A stretch of DNA of 64,000 bases from Pacificibacter marinus (GTDB lineage Bacteria; Pseudomonadota; Alphaproteobacteria; Rhodobacterales; Rhodobacteraceae): contig NZ_JAHKPK010000003.1 in assembly GCF_018860665.1 (NCBI RefSeq), positions 62,001 to 126,000 of the forward strand, in the 5' to 3' direction. The position numbers and the translations under genes were made by a program. Position 1 is the stretch's first letter. Every line of letters starts with the position of its first letter. This document shows positions 55,242 through 64,000 of this stretch, in pieces. Under the pieces are notes generated by a model. That model did not search any database and was not told the origin of the DNA. It was given only the letters and a program-made list of their open reading frames with translations.

Positions 55242-55655
55242 ATGTACTATGATACAGTTCCAAAATCACGTCAGTATATTTCAACGTTGAATGTGATTTT
55301 CCCCTTCGCCATTGGATTTTATCTGTGGCAAGTCTTCTTGGGAACAGGTTTAGTCCTCGTGGAAATGTCGACCGGTCAAAACGCGTCTTTTGGCTTTGAT
55401 ATCTTTGCAAGAACCCTAATTTGGGGCAGCCCGCTCTACGCATTTTGTATTTGCGCGATTTTTTTGTGGGGTATTTGGTTCGCATCAACCACGTTGAATT
55501 TTAGCCGCAATCGGCGGATAAAGCATCTCAAACTTGGGATTGCAACGTTTATAGCTGGCTTTTTGCTGTCGCTGTTTGGTCTTTTGGCAGGCCTGTCAGA
55601 CAAGCCACCTTTGAACCTCGTGTACCAACCTATGATCCACGCACTCGATAGCTAG
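55242..55655 (+). CDS. Hypothetical polytopic membrane protein
   Basis: 137 residues from ATG at 55242 with a weak ribosome site. Three hydrophobic segments (FPFAIGFYLWQVFLGTGLVL, LIWGSPLYAFCICAIFLWGI, LGIATFIAGFLLSLFGLLAG) suggest a three-helix inner-membrane protein. The coding sequence and its promoter region are AT-richer than the neighbours, suggesting acquired or poorly conserved sequence. No family recognised. Confidence 0.6.
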   Translation: MYYDTVPKSRQYISTLNVIFPFAIGFYLWQVFLGTGLVLVEMSTGQNASFGFDIFARTLIWGSPLYAFCICAIFLWGIWFASTTLNFSRNRRIKHLKLGIATFIAGFLLSLFGLLAGLSDKPPLNLVYQPMIHALDS

Positions 55656-55679
55656 GCGCCAGCCTTCGACGGCGCCTAG
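55652..55679. terminator. Perfect inverted repeat between convergent genes
   Basis: CTAGGCGCC (55652-55660) with GGCGCCTAG (55671-55679), 10-base loop. It overlaps the stop of the upstream gene and lies between convergent genes. No T run; a likely bidirectional transcription stop. Confidence 0.6.
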
Positions 55680-55697
55680 GGTGCAAACTCATTTGGA

Positions 55698-56354
55698 TTA
55701 TTTCGGTGTCGCGCCCAAACCAATCGGACAACTCACTCCAGTGCCGCCAATCCCGCAATAGCCTTCGGGGTTTTTGGCCAAATATTGCTGGTGATAGTCC
55801 TCGGCATAATAAAACGTGGGCGCGGGCAAAATCTCTGTGGTGATCGCGCCATGCCCTGTTTTGATCAGTGCAGGTGCATATGCCGCCAGACTGTCTTGAG
55901 CCGCCGCCATCTGCGCGGCATTGCTGGTGTAGATACCAGAACGATACTGCGTGCCGCGATCATTGCCTTGACGCATGCCTTGAGTGGGGTCGTGATTTTC
56001 CCAGAAGGTTTTCAGCAGAGCCTCGAAACTCAAGCGGCTGGGATCGAACACGACCCGCACCACTTCGTTGTGGCCTGTCTGTCCAGAGCACACTTCTTTA
56101 TAGGTCGGGTTCGGCGTGATCCCTGCTGCGTATCCAACGGCCGTGTTTACCACACCGTCAAGGGACCAAAAAATCCGCTCGACACCCCAAAAACACCCCA
56201 TGCCAAAGATCACCACTTGATGGCCTTCTTTGATGTCGGCCTTCAAAGGCGTGCCAAAAATGAAATGATCCTGCGCTGTTGCGATGGCCGTATCGCGTCC
56301 GGGCAAGGCCGTGTCAGGGGTTACAGGCGTGGCTTTGGAAAAGAGCGAAAGCAT
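55698..56354 (-). CDS. msrA: Peptide methionine sulfoxide reductase MsrA
   Basis: 218 residues from Met at 56354 (Met at 56378 is possible). The catalytic Cys54 is in [35 protein letters not shown] and [13 protein letters not shown] are conserved. It reduces the S-form of methionine sulfoxide with thioredoxin. The C-terminal [12 protein letters not shown] holds cysteines that can act as resolving residues. Confidence 0.96.
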   Translation of the reverse strand: MLSLFSKATPVTPDTALPGRDTAIATAQDHFIFGTPLKADIKEGHQVVIFGMGCFWGVERIFWSLDGVVNTAVGYAAGITPNPTYKEVCSGQTGHNEVVRVVFDPSRLSFEALLKTFWENHDPTQGMRQGNDRGTQYRSGIYTSNAAQMAAAQDSLAAYAPALIKTGHGAITTEILPAPTFYYAEDYHQQYLAKNPEGYCGIGGTGVSCPIGLGATPK

Positions 56355-56426
56355 ATGGCGGTCCTCATGTGGTGTCACAGATATATAGGGCGCGAGGGGC
56401 CGAGCACCAAGAGCGGTCCGAAAAGG

Positions 56427-57674
56427 TCACGCAGTTGTGCTCTCGCCTTTACGCTTTGTGAGACGCGCCGATAGCAGGGTTTCGTTTCCTTTGCGCGGAT
56501 GACGTGGGATCAACAGACCCAAGCCAAAGGACACCCCCGCCAATGAGGCGGCCAAGATGAACACAGCCGAAGGCGATACGATCCACAAATATCCTAAAGC
56601 GGCAGGCAAAAACACCGCCGCGATATGGTTGATGGTAAAGGCCACGGCGGCTGTTGGCGCGATGTCTTGCGGGTCTGCGATCTTTTGAAAATAGGTTTTC
56701 AAAGCAAAGGCCAAGCCAAACAACATATGATCGACCACGTATAAGACAGAAGCGACGACAACACCCCAACCCAGCCAGTACAACCCGCCGTAAGCCAAGA
56801 ACACCAAGATCAATCCAGCGTATTCCAACAGCAAGACAAAGCGTTCGCCGCGCGCGCCCACAAGTCGCCCCATCAATGGGGCTACCACCATATTGATCAC
56901 GAAATTGATCATGAACAGCGATGTCACTTGGTGCACATCAAAGCCGAACTTTTCCACCATCATAAAGGCCGCGAAGACCACAAAAATCTGACGGCGCGCG
57001 CCCGCCATGAACTGCAACGCGTAATACAACCAGTACCTGCGACGCAGCACAAATGTCTTCAACTGAGGTGTTGGTGATTCGAATTGCGGGAAAGCCAGTA
57101 GCGCATAAATCGCGATCGCAGCGGTCACCCCGCCCCCCACCATATAGACGAGCCCATAAGACAGATCAAAAGTCTTCCACGTTAAAACCAAAGTGCCATA
57201 GGCCAATAGCGAGGCCGCAGATCCAGCGGCCATCAGCCAACCGATCACTTGCGGTGCACGCGCTTTGTCGATCCATTGCAATTGCAGTGATTGGTTTACC
57301 GTCTCGTAGTAATGAAAGCCGATGGAAGACAGCATGGTCAGCGTCAAGATGCCACCAAAAGACGGAAAATAAGCCGTCAAGGCTGTAGCAACGCCGAGCA
57401 TCAACAAGGCAACCAACCCCAATATCTGCTCACGGACAAGCATCATCAGCGCGATCACTCCCACCGCCAAAAAGCCCGGAATCTCGCGCACGGAATGCAA
57501 CCACCCGATCTCAACGCCGGTAAAGTCTGCCACATCAATAACGAAATTATTGAGCAGAGCACTCCATGTGTTGAAGGCAATTGGCATGGCAAAGGCCATC
57601 AAAAACAGCAAAAAAACGGGACGACGCCAAAGCGGAAAATTCGCAGCCTCGGAAATGGGAATGATTTTTTTCAT
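56427..57674 (-). CDS. Major facilitator superfamily transporter
   Basis: 415 residues with about 12 hydrophobic segments. The first helix (VFLLFLMAFAMPIAFNTWSAL) is followed by a possible MFS loop 2-3 region (IALMMLVREQIL). HYYETVNQSLQLQWIDKARAPQVIG and DHMLFGLAFALKTYFQK suggest a family of uncharacterised Rhodobacterales transporters. The substrate is unknown. A stretch of 289 bp between it and priA holds no gene. Confidence 0.85.
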   Translation of the reverse strand: MKKIIPISEAANFPLWRRPVFLLFLMAFAMPIAFNTWSALLNNFVIDVADFTGVEIGWLHSVREIPGFLAVGVIALMMLVREQILGLVALLMLGVATALTAYFPSFGGILTLTMLSSIGFHYYETVNQSLQLQWIDKARAPQVIGWLMAAGSAASLLAYGTLVLTWKTFDLSYGLVYMVGGGVTAAIAIYALLAFPQFESPTPQLKTFVLRRRYWLYYALQFMAGARRQIFVVFAAFMMVEKFGFDVHQVTSLFMINFVINMVVAPLMGRLVGARGERFVLLLEYAGLILVFLAYGGLYWLGWGVVVASVLYVVDHMLFGLAFALKTYFQKIADPQDIAPTAAVAFTINHIAAVFLPAALGYLWIVSPSAVFILAASLAGVSFGLGLLIPRHPRKGNETLLSARLTKRKGESTTA

Positions 57675-57963
57675 GCCTGTCGTTTAGGCGTTTGTCTGCC
57701 GACTGAAAAGACAAAATTTTCAATGCGCCCCTCGTAAAAAATCCGTATCAATGACAGATATGGATTTGAATGTGGATATGCTAAACCCTCGTCGATCGCA
57801 CCACAATGGCACGGATCACGCACAGACACTGAGAATTGCAGATTGATATTTCGTGCAGGCGTAATCTTGACCCACGGCTATCGATCACTGGTTTTAAAAT
57901 CCACGGGCCCCCTACGGTCCGCCGCATCGGATTTAATTTTCGCAGTCACAGCACCGTTTAACC

Positions 57964-60159
57964 TTACCAAAAGCTCTGTGGATCGATATCGATCTGAAGC
58001 TTGACGTTTTTGGGCAATCGCACAGCTGCGGCCCAGCGGCTAAGCGCGCCTTGCAGCGGAGCAGCCTTTTCGGCTTTCACCAGCAACCGCACGCGGTGTT
58101 TGCCGCGCACGCGGGCAATTGGCGCGGGTGCAGGGCCGAACACCATCGCGCCAACCTTTTGCAAGGGCGCGATATTGCGCGCCATGTCACTGGCCGCCCG
58201 CGACACATCCCCCAGATCAGGCCCCGACAAAATGATCCCCGCCATACGGCCGTAAGGGGGCACGCCCGCCATTTTGCGCTCTTCCGCTTCGGCCTTCCAA
58301 AAGCCTTCCTCGTCTCCGGCCAAAATCGCACGGATCACGGGGTGTTCGGGTTGATAGGTCTGCATCAAAGCTGTGCCGCGTTTCTCGGCCCGCCCTGCCC
58401 GTCCCGCCACTTGGCGCATCAATTGGAATGTGCGTTCCGCGGCGCGCAAATCAGACCCTTGCAGGCCAAGGTCGGCATCGATCACGCCCACAAGCGTCAG
58501 ATTGGGAAAATTGTGCCCTTTGGCGACCAACTGCGTGCCGATCACGATATCCGTGTCGCCATTTGCAATCAGTTGGATTTGGTCTTTTAACGCCCGCGCA
58601 GAGCCGAACAGATCACTGGAAAGCACAGCCACTTTGGCATCGGGGAATTTTTCGATCACCTCTTCGGCCAAACGTTCCACCCCAGGTCCAACAGGGGCCA
58701 AACGCCCCTCGACCTTGCACGATGGACAGGCGGTTGGCATTTCTTTCGTCTCACCACATTGGTGGCACATCAAGCGTTTCAAAAAACGGTGTTCCACCAT
58801 GCGCGCATCGCAATGATCGCAGGCAATCTGATGCCCGCAAGCCCGACAAATGGTGACGGGGGCATAGCCGCGTCTGTTGATGAACAACAAAGACTGCTCG
58901 CCTTTTTCCACCCGTTTGTTCACTTCCGCAACCAGTTGGTCAGAAATGAACCGCGTGGCCGCAAGCGTTTCCACCCGCATGTCCAGTGCGCGCATTTCAG
59001 GCATCACTGCGGGGCCAAACCGGCTTTCCAGATCAAGGCGTTTGTATTTGCCGGATTCGACATTGGCCCAAGTCTCAAGGCTGGGCGTGGCCGAAGCCAA
59101 CACGACAGTCGCCGAACACAAAGACGCGCGCAGCACCGACATGTCGCGGGCGTTATACAACACGCCCTCTTCTTGTTTGTAGGATGTGTCATGTTCTTCA
59201 TCGACCACAATCAAGCCCAGATTTTGGTAAGGTAAAAACAGCGCAGAGCGCGCCCCGATCACCATCTGTGCCCCACCAGAGCCGACCATTTTCCACACGC
59301 GGCGCCGTTCTGTCATGGTCACGCCTGAATGCCACTCGGCGGGCTTTGCTCCAAAGCGTTCTTCGACGCGGTCCAAAAATTCAGACGTCAAAGCGATCTC
59401 GGGCAATAACACCAAAGCCTGACGGCCTTTGGCCAAACATTCGGCAACGGCTTCCAAATAGACTTCGGTTTTGCCCGATCCAGTGACACCTTTGAGCAAG
59501 GTGGTGGAATAGGTCTCTGAGGCCACAGCATGACGTAACGCGGCTGAAGCGGCGGCCTGATCCTCGCTCAAGGTTTTGCCGCTGGCATGGGGATCAAGGC
59601 GGGGGAATTCCAAATCGCGCGGACTGTCTTGTTCCAAAACGGCACCAGAAGGCACCATGCCTTTGATCACAGATGTGCCAACGCCCACATGTTCAGCCAG
59701 TTCTTTCAGAGTAAACGACAGATTCGGCGTATCCTTCAACGTCGCAATCACCCGTCTGCGCGCCTCTGTCTCGCGCGGCATTTCCCCTGTGCCAAGCCGA
59801 TAGACTTTGCGCATCGACGGCGGATCGACCAAGCCCGGTGCACGGGTGGCCAAGCGCAGCATCGCAGGCATCGGCGTCAATGTATAAGCGCCAACGCGTG
59901 TCAAAAACACCATCATGTCGGAGCTCATCGGGGCCACATCCAAGATGTTCGAAATGGATCGCGCCTTGCTCAGATCAAATCCGCCGCGCCCCGTGCCCCA
60001 AACGCAGCCCAAAACCTTGCGCGGCCCAAGCGGCACCTGCACAAAATCGCCCAAACGGCAGCCGCCTTCGGGGGATTTATAATCCAACGGACGGTCAAGT
60101 GGCTCGGTTGTCAACACTGCGACCAGCGCGCCTTGGGGGAAAAAATCACTCTGCGTCAT
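57964..60159 (-). CDS. priA: Primosomal replication restart helicase PriA
   Basis: 731 residues. The N-terminal DNA-binding domain is followed by a helicase with Walker A GVTGSGKT (224-231), the DEEHDTSYKQ box and zinc-binding cysteine pairs (CRACGHQIACDHC, CHQCGETKEMPTACPSC). Helicase motif VAGRAGR is near residue 595. It restarts stalled replication forks. It is divergent from the transaldolase gene. Confidence 0.97.
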   Translation of the reverse strand: MTQSDFFPQGALVAVLTTEPLDRPLDYKSPEGGCRLGDFVQVPLGPRKVLGCVWGTGRGGFDLSKARSISNILDVAPMSSDMMVFLTRVGAYTLTPMPAMLRLATRAPGLVDPPSMRKVYRLGTGEMPRETEARRRVIATLKDTPNLSFTLKELAEHVGVGTSVIKGMVPSGAVLEQDSPRDLEFPRLDPHASGKTLSEDQAAASAALRHAVASETYSTTLLKGVTGSGKTEVYLEAVAECLAKGRQALVLLPEIALTSEFLDRVEERFGAKPAEWHSGVTMTERRRVWKMVGSGGAQMVIGARSALFLPYQNLGLIVVDEEHDTSYKQEEGVLYNARDMSVLRASLCSATVVLASATPSLETWANVESGKYKRLDLESRFGPAVMPEMRALDMRVETLAATRFISDQLVAEVNKRVEKGEQSLLFINRRGYAPVTICRACGHQIACDHCDARMVEHRFLKRLMCHQCGETKEMPTACPSCKVEGRLAPVGPGVERLAEEVIEKFPDAKVAVLSSDLFGSARALKDQIQLIANGDTDIVIGTQLVAKGHNFPNLTLVGVIDADLGLQGSDLRAAERTFQLMRQVAGRAGRAEKRGTALMQTYQPEHPVIRAILAGDEEGFWKAEAEERKMAGVPPYGRMAGIILSGPDLGDVSRAASDMARNIAPLQKVGAMVFGPAPAPIARVRGKHRVRLLVKAEKAAPLQGALSRWAAAVRLPKNVKLQIDIDPQSFW

Positions 60160-60284
60160 GGTCTTATTTCATAAGAGGTTTGCCTGCCCCATACCAGTGC
60201 CGCTTTTACAGATAAGACCCTTTCTCAAACGCCTCGTTTGCGCTATCAAGACGCGAAAACTTTAGGTGTACAGAGGACTCCGCT

Positions 60285-60938
60285 ATGAAATTTTTCGTTG
60301 ATACAGCCGATGTAGATGCAATCCGTGAGCTGAACGACCTTGGCTTTTGCGATGGCGTGACCACAAACCCGTCTTTGATCGCAAAATCTGGCCGTGACAT
60401 TTTGGAAGTGACCAAAGAAATTTGTGATTTGGTTGATGGTCCCGTATCTGCCGAAGTTGTGGCGCTTGATTCTGCCACGATGATCGAAGAAGGTCGCAAA
60501 TTGGCCAAGATCGCCGACAACGTTGTGATCAAATTGCCTTTGACTTTGGACGGTTTGAAAGCCTGTAAAGTGCTCTCATCCGAAGGTCACAAAATCAACG
60601 TCACCTTGTGTTTCTCTGCCAACCAAGCGCTCTTGGCCGCGAAATCCGGCGCGACTTACATTTCGCCTTTCATCGGCCGTTTGGATGACATCAACATCGA
60701 TGGTCTGGACCTGATCGAAGACATCCGCACTATCTACGACAACTATGGTTACGAGACTGAAATCCTGGCCGCAAGCATTCGCACCGTGAACCACATTTCT
60801 GATTGTGCGAAAATCGGCGCGGATGTGATCACAGCCCCACCAGCAGTCATCAAAGCCATGGCAAACCATGTTTTGACCGACAAAGGCTTGGACGGTTTTG
60901 TGAAAGACATCAAAGCTGCTGGCATTAAAATTCTCTAA
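60285..60938 (+). CDS. Transaldolase (fructose-6-phosphate aldolase type)
   Basis: 217 residues. The Schiff-base lysine is Lys83 in [12 protein letters not shown]. The N-terminus [18 protein letters not shown] and [15 protein letters not shown] are typical of the short single-domain transaldolase/FSA subfamily. It belongs to the non-oxidative pentose phosphate pathway or dihydroxyacetone-dependent aldol chemistry; sequence alone does not separate the two. Ribosome site AGAGGA. Confidence 0.93.
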   Translation: MKFFVDTADVDAIRELNDLGFCDGVTTNPSLIAKSGRDILEVTKEICDLVDGPVSAEVVALDSATMIEEGRKLAKIADNVVIKLPLTLDGLKACKVLSSEGHKINVTLCFSANQALLAAKSGATYISPFIGRLDDINIDGLDLIEDIRTIYDNYGYETEILAASIRTVNHISDCAKIGADVITAPPAVIKAMANHVLTDKGLDGFVKDIKAAGIKIL

Positions 60939-60976
60939 TCAAAACATCCTGTCTTTACGGGCTGTGAATTGATTCG

Positions 60977-61012
60977 ACGCCTCGCGACCTCATGGCCCGC
61001 GGGGCGTTTTCT
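60977..61012 (+). terminator. Rho-independent terminator after the transaldolase gene
   Basis: A 10-bp stem ACGCCTCGCG / CGCGGGGCGT (one T-G pair) followed by TTTCT. Confidence 0.82.
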
Positions 61013-61159
61013 ATTATGGGGGATGTGGCTTTGCGGACTCAAATGATGACAGATGCACCAAACAAAAGTGGCATTTCCCTTGCACCACAGGGTGCATAGC
61101 GTCACATTGCATGACAAGAGACTGGAAAAAATCCAGCTTAAGTTTGAGGCAGTACCCCT

Positions 61160-61897
61160 ATGAGCACCCAAATTCCCACGGCCCCCCATTCCAAAACGAT
61201 GGCGCCATTGGCCGAAGAATTGCGTGAAAAAATCATCTCTGAACCAGATATGATTTTAGATGATCTTGACGTCATGCGCGCGCTGATCGCGGCCAACGAA
61301 AAGGGCAACGGCGGCAATATCGTAGATTTGCGCGGCATCGCCATGGACCGTCTTGAGGATCGTTTGGATCGTTTGGAAGACACCCATCGCGGCGTCATCG
61401 CTGCCGCCTATGAAAATCTGGCTGGCACCAATCAAATTCACCGCGCGATTTTGCGCATGATGGACCCTCTCGATTTTGAAACATTTCTGCGTGATTTAGG
61501 CGGCGAGGTTGCTGATATTTTACGTGTCGATGCCGTCAAACTTTTGTTGGAAACCAAGATCGAAGACGAAGATCCCGTGGTGCGCAAACTGGGCGATGTT
61601 TTGGTCACGGCTGAACCAGGCTTCATCAACACCTATCTGACGCTGGGCCGCAATATCCCTGCCCGCGACGTCACCCTGCGCCAAGTCGCGCCAGACACAG
61701 ACGTTATATATGGGGACGAGACAGGGTTCATTCACTCTGAGGCCTGTTTGAAACTTGATTTCGGTTCAGGCCGCCTGCCCGGCTTGTTGATCTTGGGCGC
61801 AGAAGACCCCCATATGTTCAAACCGACTCAAGGCACTGATTTTTTGTCATTTTTCGCCGGCGTGTTTGAGAAAACCATGCGCCGCTGGCTGGCATGA
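61160..61897 (+). CDS. DUF484 family protein
   Basis: 245 residues. DUF484 proteins have a GAF-like fold. Visible features are SEPDMILDDLDVMRALIAANEK at the N-terminus, GNIVDLRGIAMDRLEDRLDRL (likely coiled-coil), and a C-terminal half with LPGLLILGAEDPHMFKPTQGTDFLSFF. The function is unknown. It is linked with xerC by an ATGA overlap, a conserved pairing in many proteobacteria. Confidence 0.93.
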   Translation: MSTQIPTAPHSKTMAPLAEELREKIISEPDMILDDLDVMRALIAANEKGNGGNIVDLRGIAMDRLEDRLDRLEDTHRGVIAAAYENLAGTNQIHRAILRMMDPLDFETFLRDLGGEVADILRVDAVKLLLETKIEDEDPVVRKLGDVLVTAEPGFINTYLTLGRNIPARDVTLRQVAPDTDVIYGDETGFIHSEACLKLDFGSGRLPGLLILGAEDPHMFKPTQGTDFLSFFAGVFEKTMRRWLA

Positions 61898-62838
61898 CCT
61901 CGGCGGCTATAGGTGGATTGACTGATGGCCTGCGTATGGCTGTCGTGGACTGGCTTGATTTACAGCGCGCTTTGAACGGTGTCTCAGAGCACACGATCAC
62001 CGCTTACCGCAGCGATGTCACCGGATGGCTGTCGTTTTTGATGCAACATCACGGCACAGGCTTTGGCACAGGCAAAATCGCCGATCTCACCATTTCCGAT
62101 ATGCGTTCTTGGATGGCGTTTGAACGCGGGCGCGGCGTTGGCGCGCGATCTTTGGCGCGATCATTGTCTGCCGTGAAAACCTTCACCCGTTGGATTGCAG
62201 AACGTGACGGGTTTGATGCCTCGGGTGTTTTGTCCGCGCGCTCGCCTAAGTTTGGCAAAAAACTGCCCCGCCCGCTAACGGCAGATGCGGCGCAAGACAT
62301 GATTTCAACAGTCGAGTTGCAATCCAGTGAGCCTTGGATCAACACCCGTGATGCGGCGGTTTTGACATTATTATATGGTTGCGGTTTGCGGATTTCAGAG
62401 GCGCTTTCCCTGACCGGTAAAGATGTGCCGCTCACTGACACCATCCGCATCGTCGGCAAAGGCAACAAAGAACGGCTGGTGCCTGTTTTGCCAGTCGCAC
62501 GGCGTGCCGTGGCAGACTATATACGCGAATGCCCCTTTGATTTGGACGATGACACAGCCTTGTTTCGCGGCAAACGCGGCGGCGCCTTAAATCCGCGTTT
62601 GATTTCCAAAGTCACCGAGAAAGCACGGATGCAGCTTGGTTTACCCTCGACCGTCACGCCCCACGCAATGCGACATTCCTTTGCCACCCATCTGTTGAAT
62701 GCCGGTGGCGATTTGCGGGCGATCCAAGAATTGTTGGGTCACGCATCTTTGGCCACAACCCAAGCCTATACCGCCGTCGATACCGCCCGCCTTTTGGAAG
62801 TGTACAACGCCGCCCATCCCCGTGCGACGTCTGAATAA
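61894..62838 (+). CDS. xerC: Site-specific tyrosine recombinase XerC
   Basis: 314 residues. The catalytic residues of tyrosine recombinases are present: Arg166 (GCGLRISEAL), Lys189, His257, Arg260, His283 and Tyr292 (TTQAYTAVD). A SAM-like core-binding domain is N-terminal. With XerD it resolves chromosome dimers at dif. Its pairing with DUF484 argues for a housekeeping recombinase and not a phage integrase. Confidence 0.95.
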   Translation: MTSAAIGGLTDGLRMAVVDWLDLQRALNGVSEHTITAYRSDVTGWLSFLMQHHGTGFGTGKIADLTISDMRSWMAFERGRGVGARSLARSLSAVKTFTRWIAERDGFDASGVLSARSPKFGKKLPRPLTADAAQDMISTVELQSSEPWINTRDAAVLTLLYGCGLRISEALSLTGKDVPLTDTIRIVGKGNKERLVPVLPVARRAVADYIRECPFDLDDDTALFRGKRGGALNPRLISKVTEKARMQLGLPSTVTPHAMRHSFATHLLNAGGDLRAIQELLGHASLATTQAYTAVDTARLLEVYNAAHPRATSE

Positions 62839-63082
62839 TTCACAGGGTTACTGGAAGCACTTGGAAACGAGTGGGCGTTGATTTGTGTCAGGCTGATGAG
62901 CCTTGCGCGATATGCTGTACATGTCTGACACCTGTTCAAAAACAATTAAAATTGAAATGAATTTGCTGCGGGTCGTTAAAATTTTAAACTAAAGATCAAA
63001 AGGATGTTAAATGACTTCGTCCATTTTGGCGGACAAGCGCCTTTTTGCATCCCGCGCGCGCCTGACCAAAGGACCATTTGAC

Positions 63083-63418
63083 ATGACACTGTCCATCACC
63101 TCCGCCTCTATGGGGATGATGACCAGCCTTCAAAGCCAGTCATCAACATCAGCACAAGCGACTGAAACCGAGCAAAGCCAAACCTCCGGTGCCCCTCCAC
63201 CTGGTGGCCCACCTCCGGGCGGCACAGGCGGTCCTCCTCCAAGCGGTCCGCCACCCGGCGGCGATAAAGAAACCACAGATGCAGATCTGGCCTCACTGTT
63301 TGACAGCTTGATGTCTGAAGAAACGGACGAAGACAGCGACGACGAAACACTGACGCTATCGTCTGAAACTGTCGCAGCATCAGGATACTCAACGGCCTTA
63401 AGCCTGCTGCAAACCTAA
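63083..63418 (+). CDS. Small Pro/Gly-rich acidic protein
   Basis: 111 residues from ATG at 63083 (AAAGGA upstream); an alternative start at 63011 also has a ribosome site and adds 24 residues. Central repeats GAPPPGGPPPGG and GGPPPSGPPPGG are followed by an acidic stretch (SEETDEDSDDE) and a short C-terminal helix (SGYSTALSLLQ). No signal peptide is apparent. No family recognised; probably unstructured. It is preceded by an AT-rich gap with promoter-like character. Confidence 0.7.
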   Translation: MTLSITSASMGMMTSLQSQSSTSAQATETEQSQTSGAPPPGGPPPGGTGGPPPSGPPPGGDKETTDADLASLFDSLMSEETDEDSDDETLTLSSETVAASGYSTALSLLQT

Positions 63419-63462
63419 CATCAAACCCTCCGAATCGAGCGACTTTTTTGTTAGAACATCGC

Positions 63463-63488
63463 TGATCCCGTGCAAAAACACGGGATCA
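63463..63488 (+). repeat. Perfect 10-bp hairpin after the Pro/Gly-rich protein gene
   Basis: TGATCCCGTG (63463-63472) with CACGGGATCA (63479-63488), loop CAAAAA. No T run follows directly. It is a possible terminator for the upstream gene. Confidence 0.5.
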
Positions 63489-63589
63489 ATTCCAATTATA
63501 GCTGCGGCTTCAAACCGGTCAGCATGCACTACGCATCCGTCTTTGCTGCCAATTCGGTACCTTACGTAACATCTGCTTGCAACGCAGCG

Positions 63590-64000
63590 ATGCGACAGGC
63601 ATCAAAGCCTATGCATACACGTCTAATTCTTGCCAATTCGATCCATCTCCTTACCGCATTGGGGGCCGCTTTGGCCTTACTGGCATTGTTCAGTGCCGCC
63701 CAAGGTGCTTGGTCCCATATGTTCTTGTGGCTTCTTGCTGCCCTTGTCGTCGATGGAATTGATGGACCTTTGGCACGTAAAGTTGACACCAAGACCCACG
63801 CCCCACGCATTGATGGGGCCGTGCTTGATCTGGTCGTCGATTTTCTCACCTATGTCTTCGTCCCCGTCTTTGCCATTGTACACTCAGGCATGATCCCTGA
63901 ATGGGCTGGCTGGACCTGCGCTCTCACGGTGACCACAGTCTCTGCTCTCTATTTCGCAGACACCCGAATGAAAACCGAAGACGCCAGTTTCGAGGGGTTC
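63590..64000 (+). CDS. pcs: Phosphatidylcholine synthase-like CDP-alcohol phosphatidyltransferase (3' end outside window)
   Basis: About 137 residues are visible, and the C-terminus is cut. The signature of the family is VDGIDGPLARKV followed by DGAVLDLVVDFLTYVFVP, the D-G-x-x-D-G-x-x-A-R and D-x-x-x-D elements. The spacing resembles bacterial phosphatidylcholine synthase (Pcs), which condenses CDP-diacylglycerol with choline. Hydrophobic helices alternate with these motifs. The start is uncertain: ATG at 63524, 63590 or 63611 are all in frame, and none has a good ribosome site. Confidence 0.75.
   Translation, partial: MRQASKPMHTRLILANSIHLLTALGAALALLALFSAAQGAWSHMFLWLLAALVVDGIDGPLARKVDTKTHAPRIDGAVLDLVVDFLTYVFVPVFAIVHSGMIPEWAGWTCALTVTTVSALYFADTRMKTEDASFEGF

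Noticed and set aside
57675-57963. Possible small gene between the MFS transporter and priA
   Set aside because: No open frame with a start and ribosome site was seen; it is treated as promoter or spacer sequence.
61894-62838. Tyrosine recombinase as evidence of a mobile element
   Set aside because: It is coupled to DUF484, no attachment repeats or phage genes are near, and all XerC motifs match the housekeeping enzyme.
63170-63270. CRISPR-like or minisatellite array
   Set aside because: The repetition is due to Pro-Gly codons within a protein. There are no spacers or regular palindromic repeats.

Overview
This window is a contiguous piece of an alphaproteobacterial chromosome, most likely from the Rhodobacterales (Roseobacter group). 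The main indications are the order ruvCAB, ybgC, tolQRAB, pal, cpoB, tilS, ftsH; the aa3 oxidase cluster ctaC-ctaB-small ORF-ctaG-ctaE-SURF1 divergent from tldD; a Tad pilus locus with Flp-type pilins and an OmpA-like lipoprotein; and a phosphatidylcholine synthase-like gene at the right edge. Base composition is moderate (mid-50s percent GC by eye). I see no rRNA, tRNA, CRISPR array, transposase, prophage or plasmid genes, so this reads as core chromosome with a few accessory inserts.

Layout. 1-7436 (minus): GNAT acetyltransferase (cut by the window edge), M16 peptidase, threonine synthase, SURF1, then cytochrome c oxidase subunit III, CtaG, a 54-residue membrane protein, heme o synthase CtaB and subunit II. 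A perfect FNR-type dyad lies between ctaC and the divergent tldD. 7614-15513: tldD, dprA, a LysR regulator divergent from a VOC-fold protein, an exported hypothetical protein and topA. 15699-19039: the two subunits of a 3-oxoacid CoA-transferase, separated by two SGNH-like genes (one of them GSCFA family). 19196-22310: a tightly overlapping operon of a flippase-like membrane protein, a DprE1-like FAD oxidase and a DprE2-like reductase, suggesting lipid-linked D-arabinofuranose chemistry. 22583-23581: a lytic transglycosylase with Gly-Pro-rich collagen-like tracts.

23939-34937 is a Tad pilus cluster: two almost identical pilins, CpaB, secretin CpaC, OmpA-like lipoprotein, CpaE, CpaF, TadB, TadC, two TadD-like TPR lipoproteins and prepilin peptidase. 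It is followed by a divergent polytopic GT-C-like membrane protein and an AAA ATPase. No TadE/F/G pseudopilins lie in the window.

38216-54868: a beta-hydroxyacid dehydrogenase-like protein whose ribosome site is inside a hairpin, a GNAT protein, folD, chorismate mutase, ftsH, tilS, the complete Tol-Pal cluster, the RuvABC resolvasome genes and prmA. 55242-64000: a solitary AT-rich membrane protein, msrA, an MFS transporter, priA, transaldolase, DUF484-xerC, a small Pro/Gly-rich acidic protein and the truncated phosphatidylcholine synthase-like gene.

Most genes are housekeeping: respiration, envelope integrity, recombination and replication restart. The regions most worth study are the DprE1/DprE2-like operon, the Tad locus with its adjacent GT-C-like protein (possibly linked through pilin glycosylation, which is speculative), and the SGNH pair inside the CoA-transferase operon.
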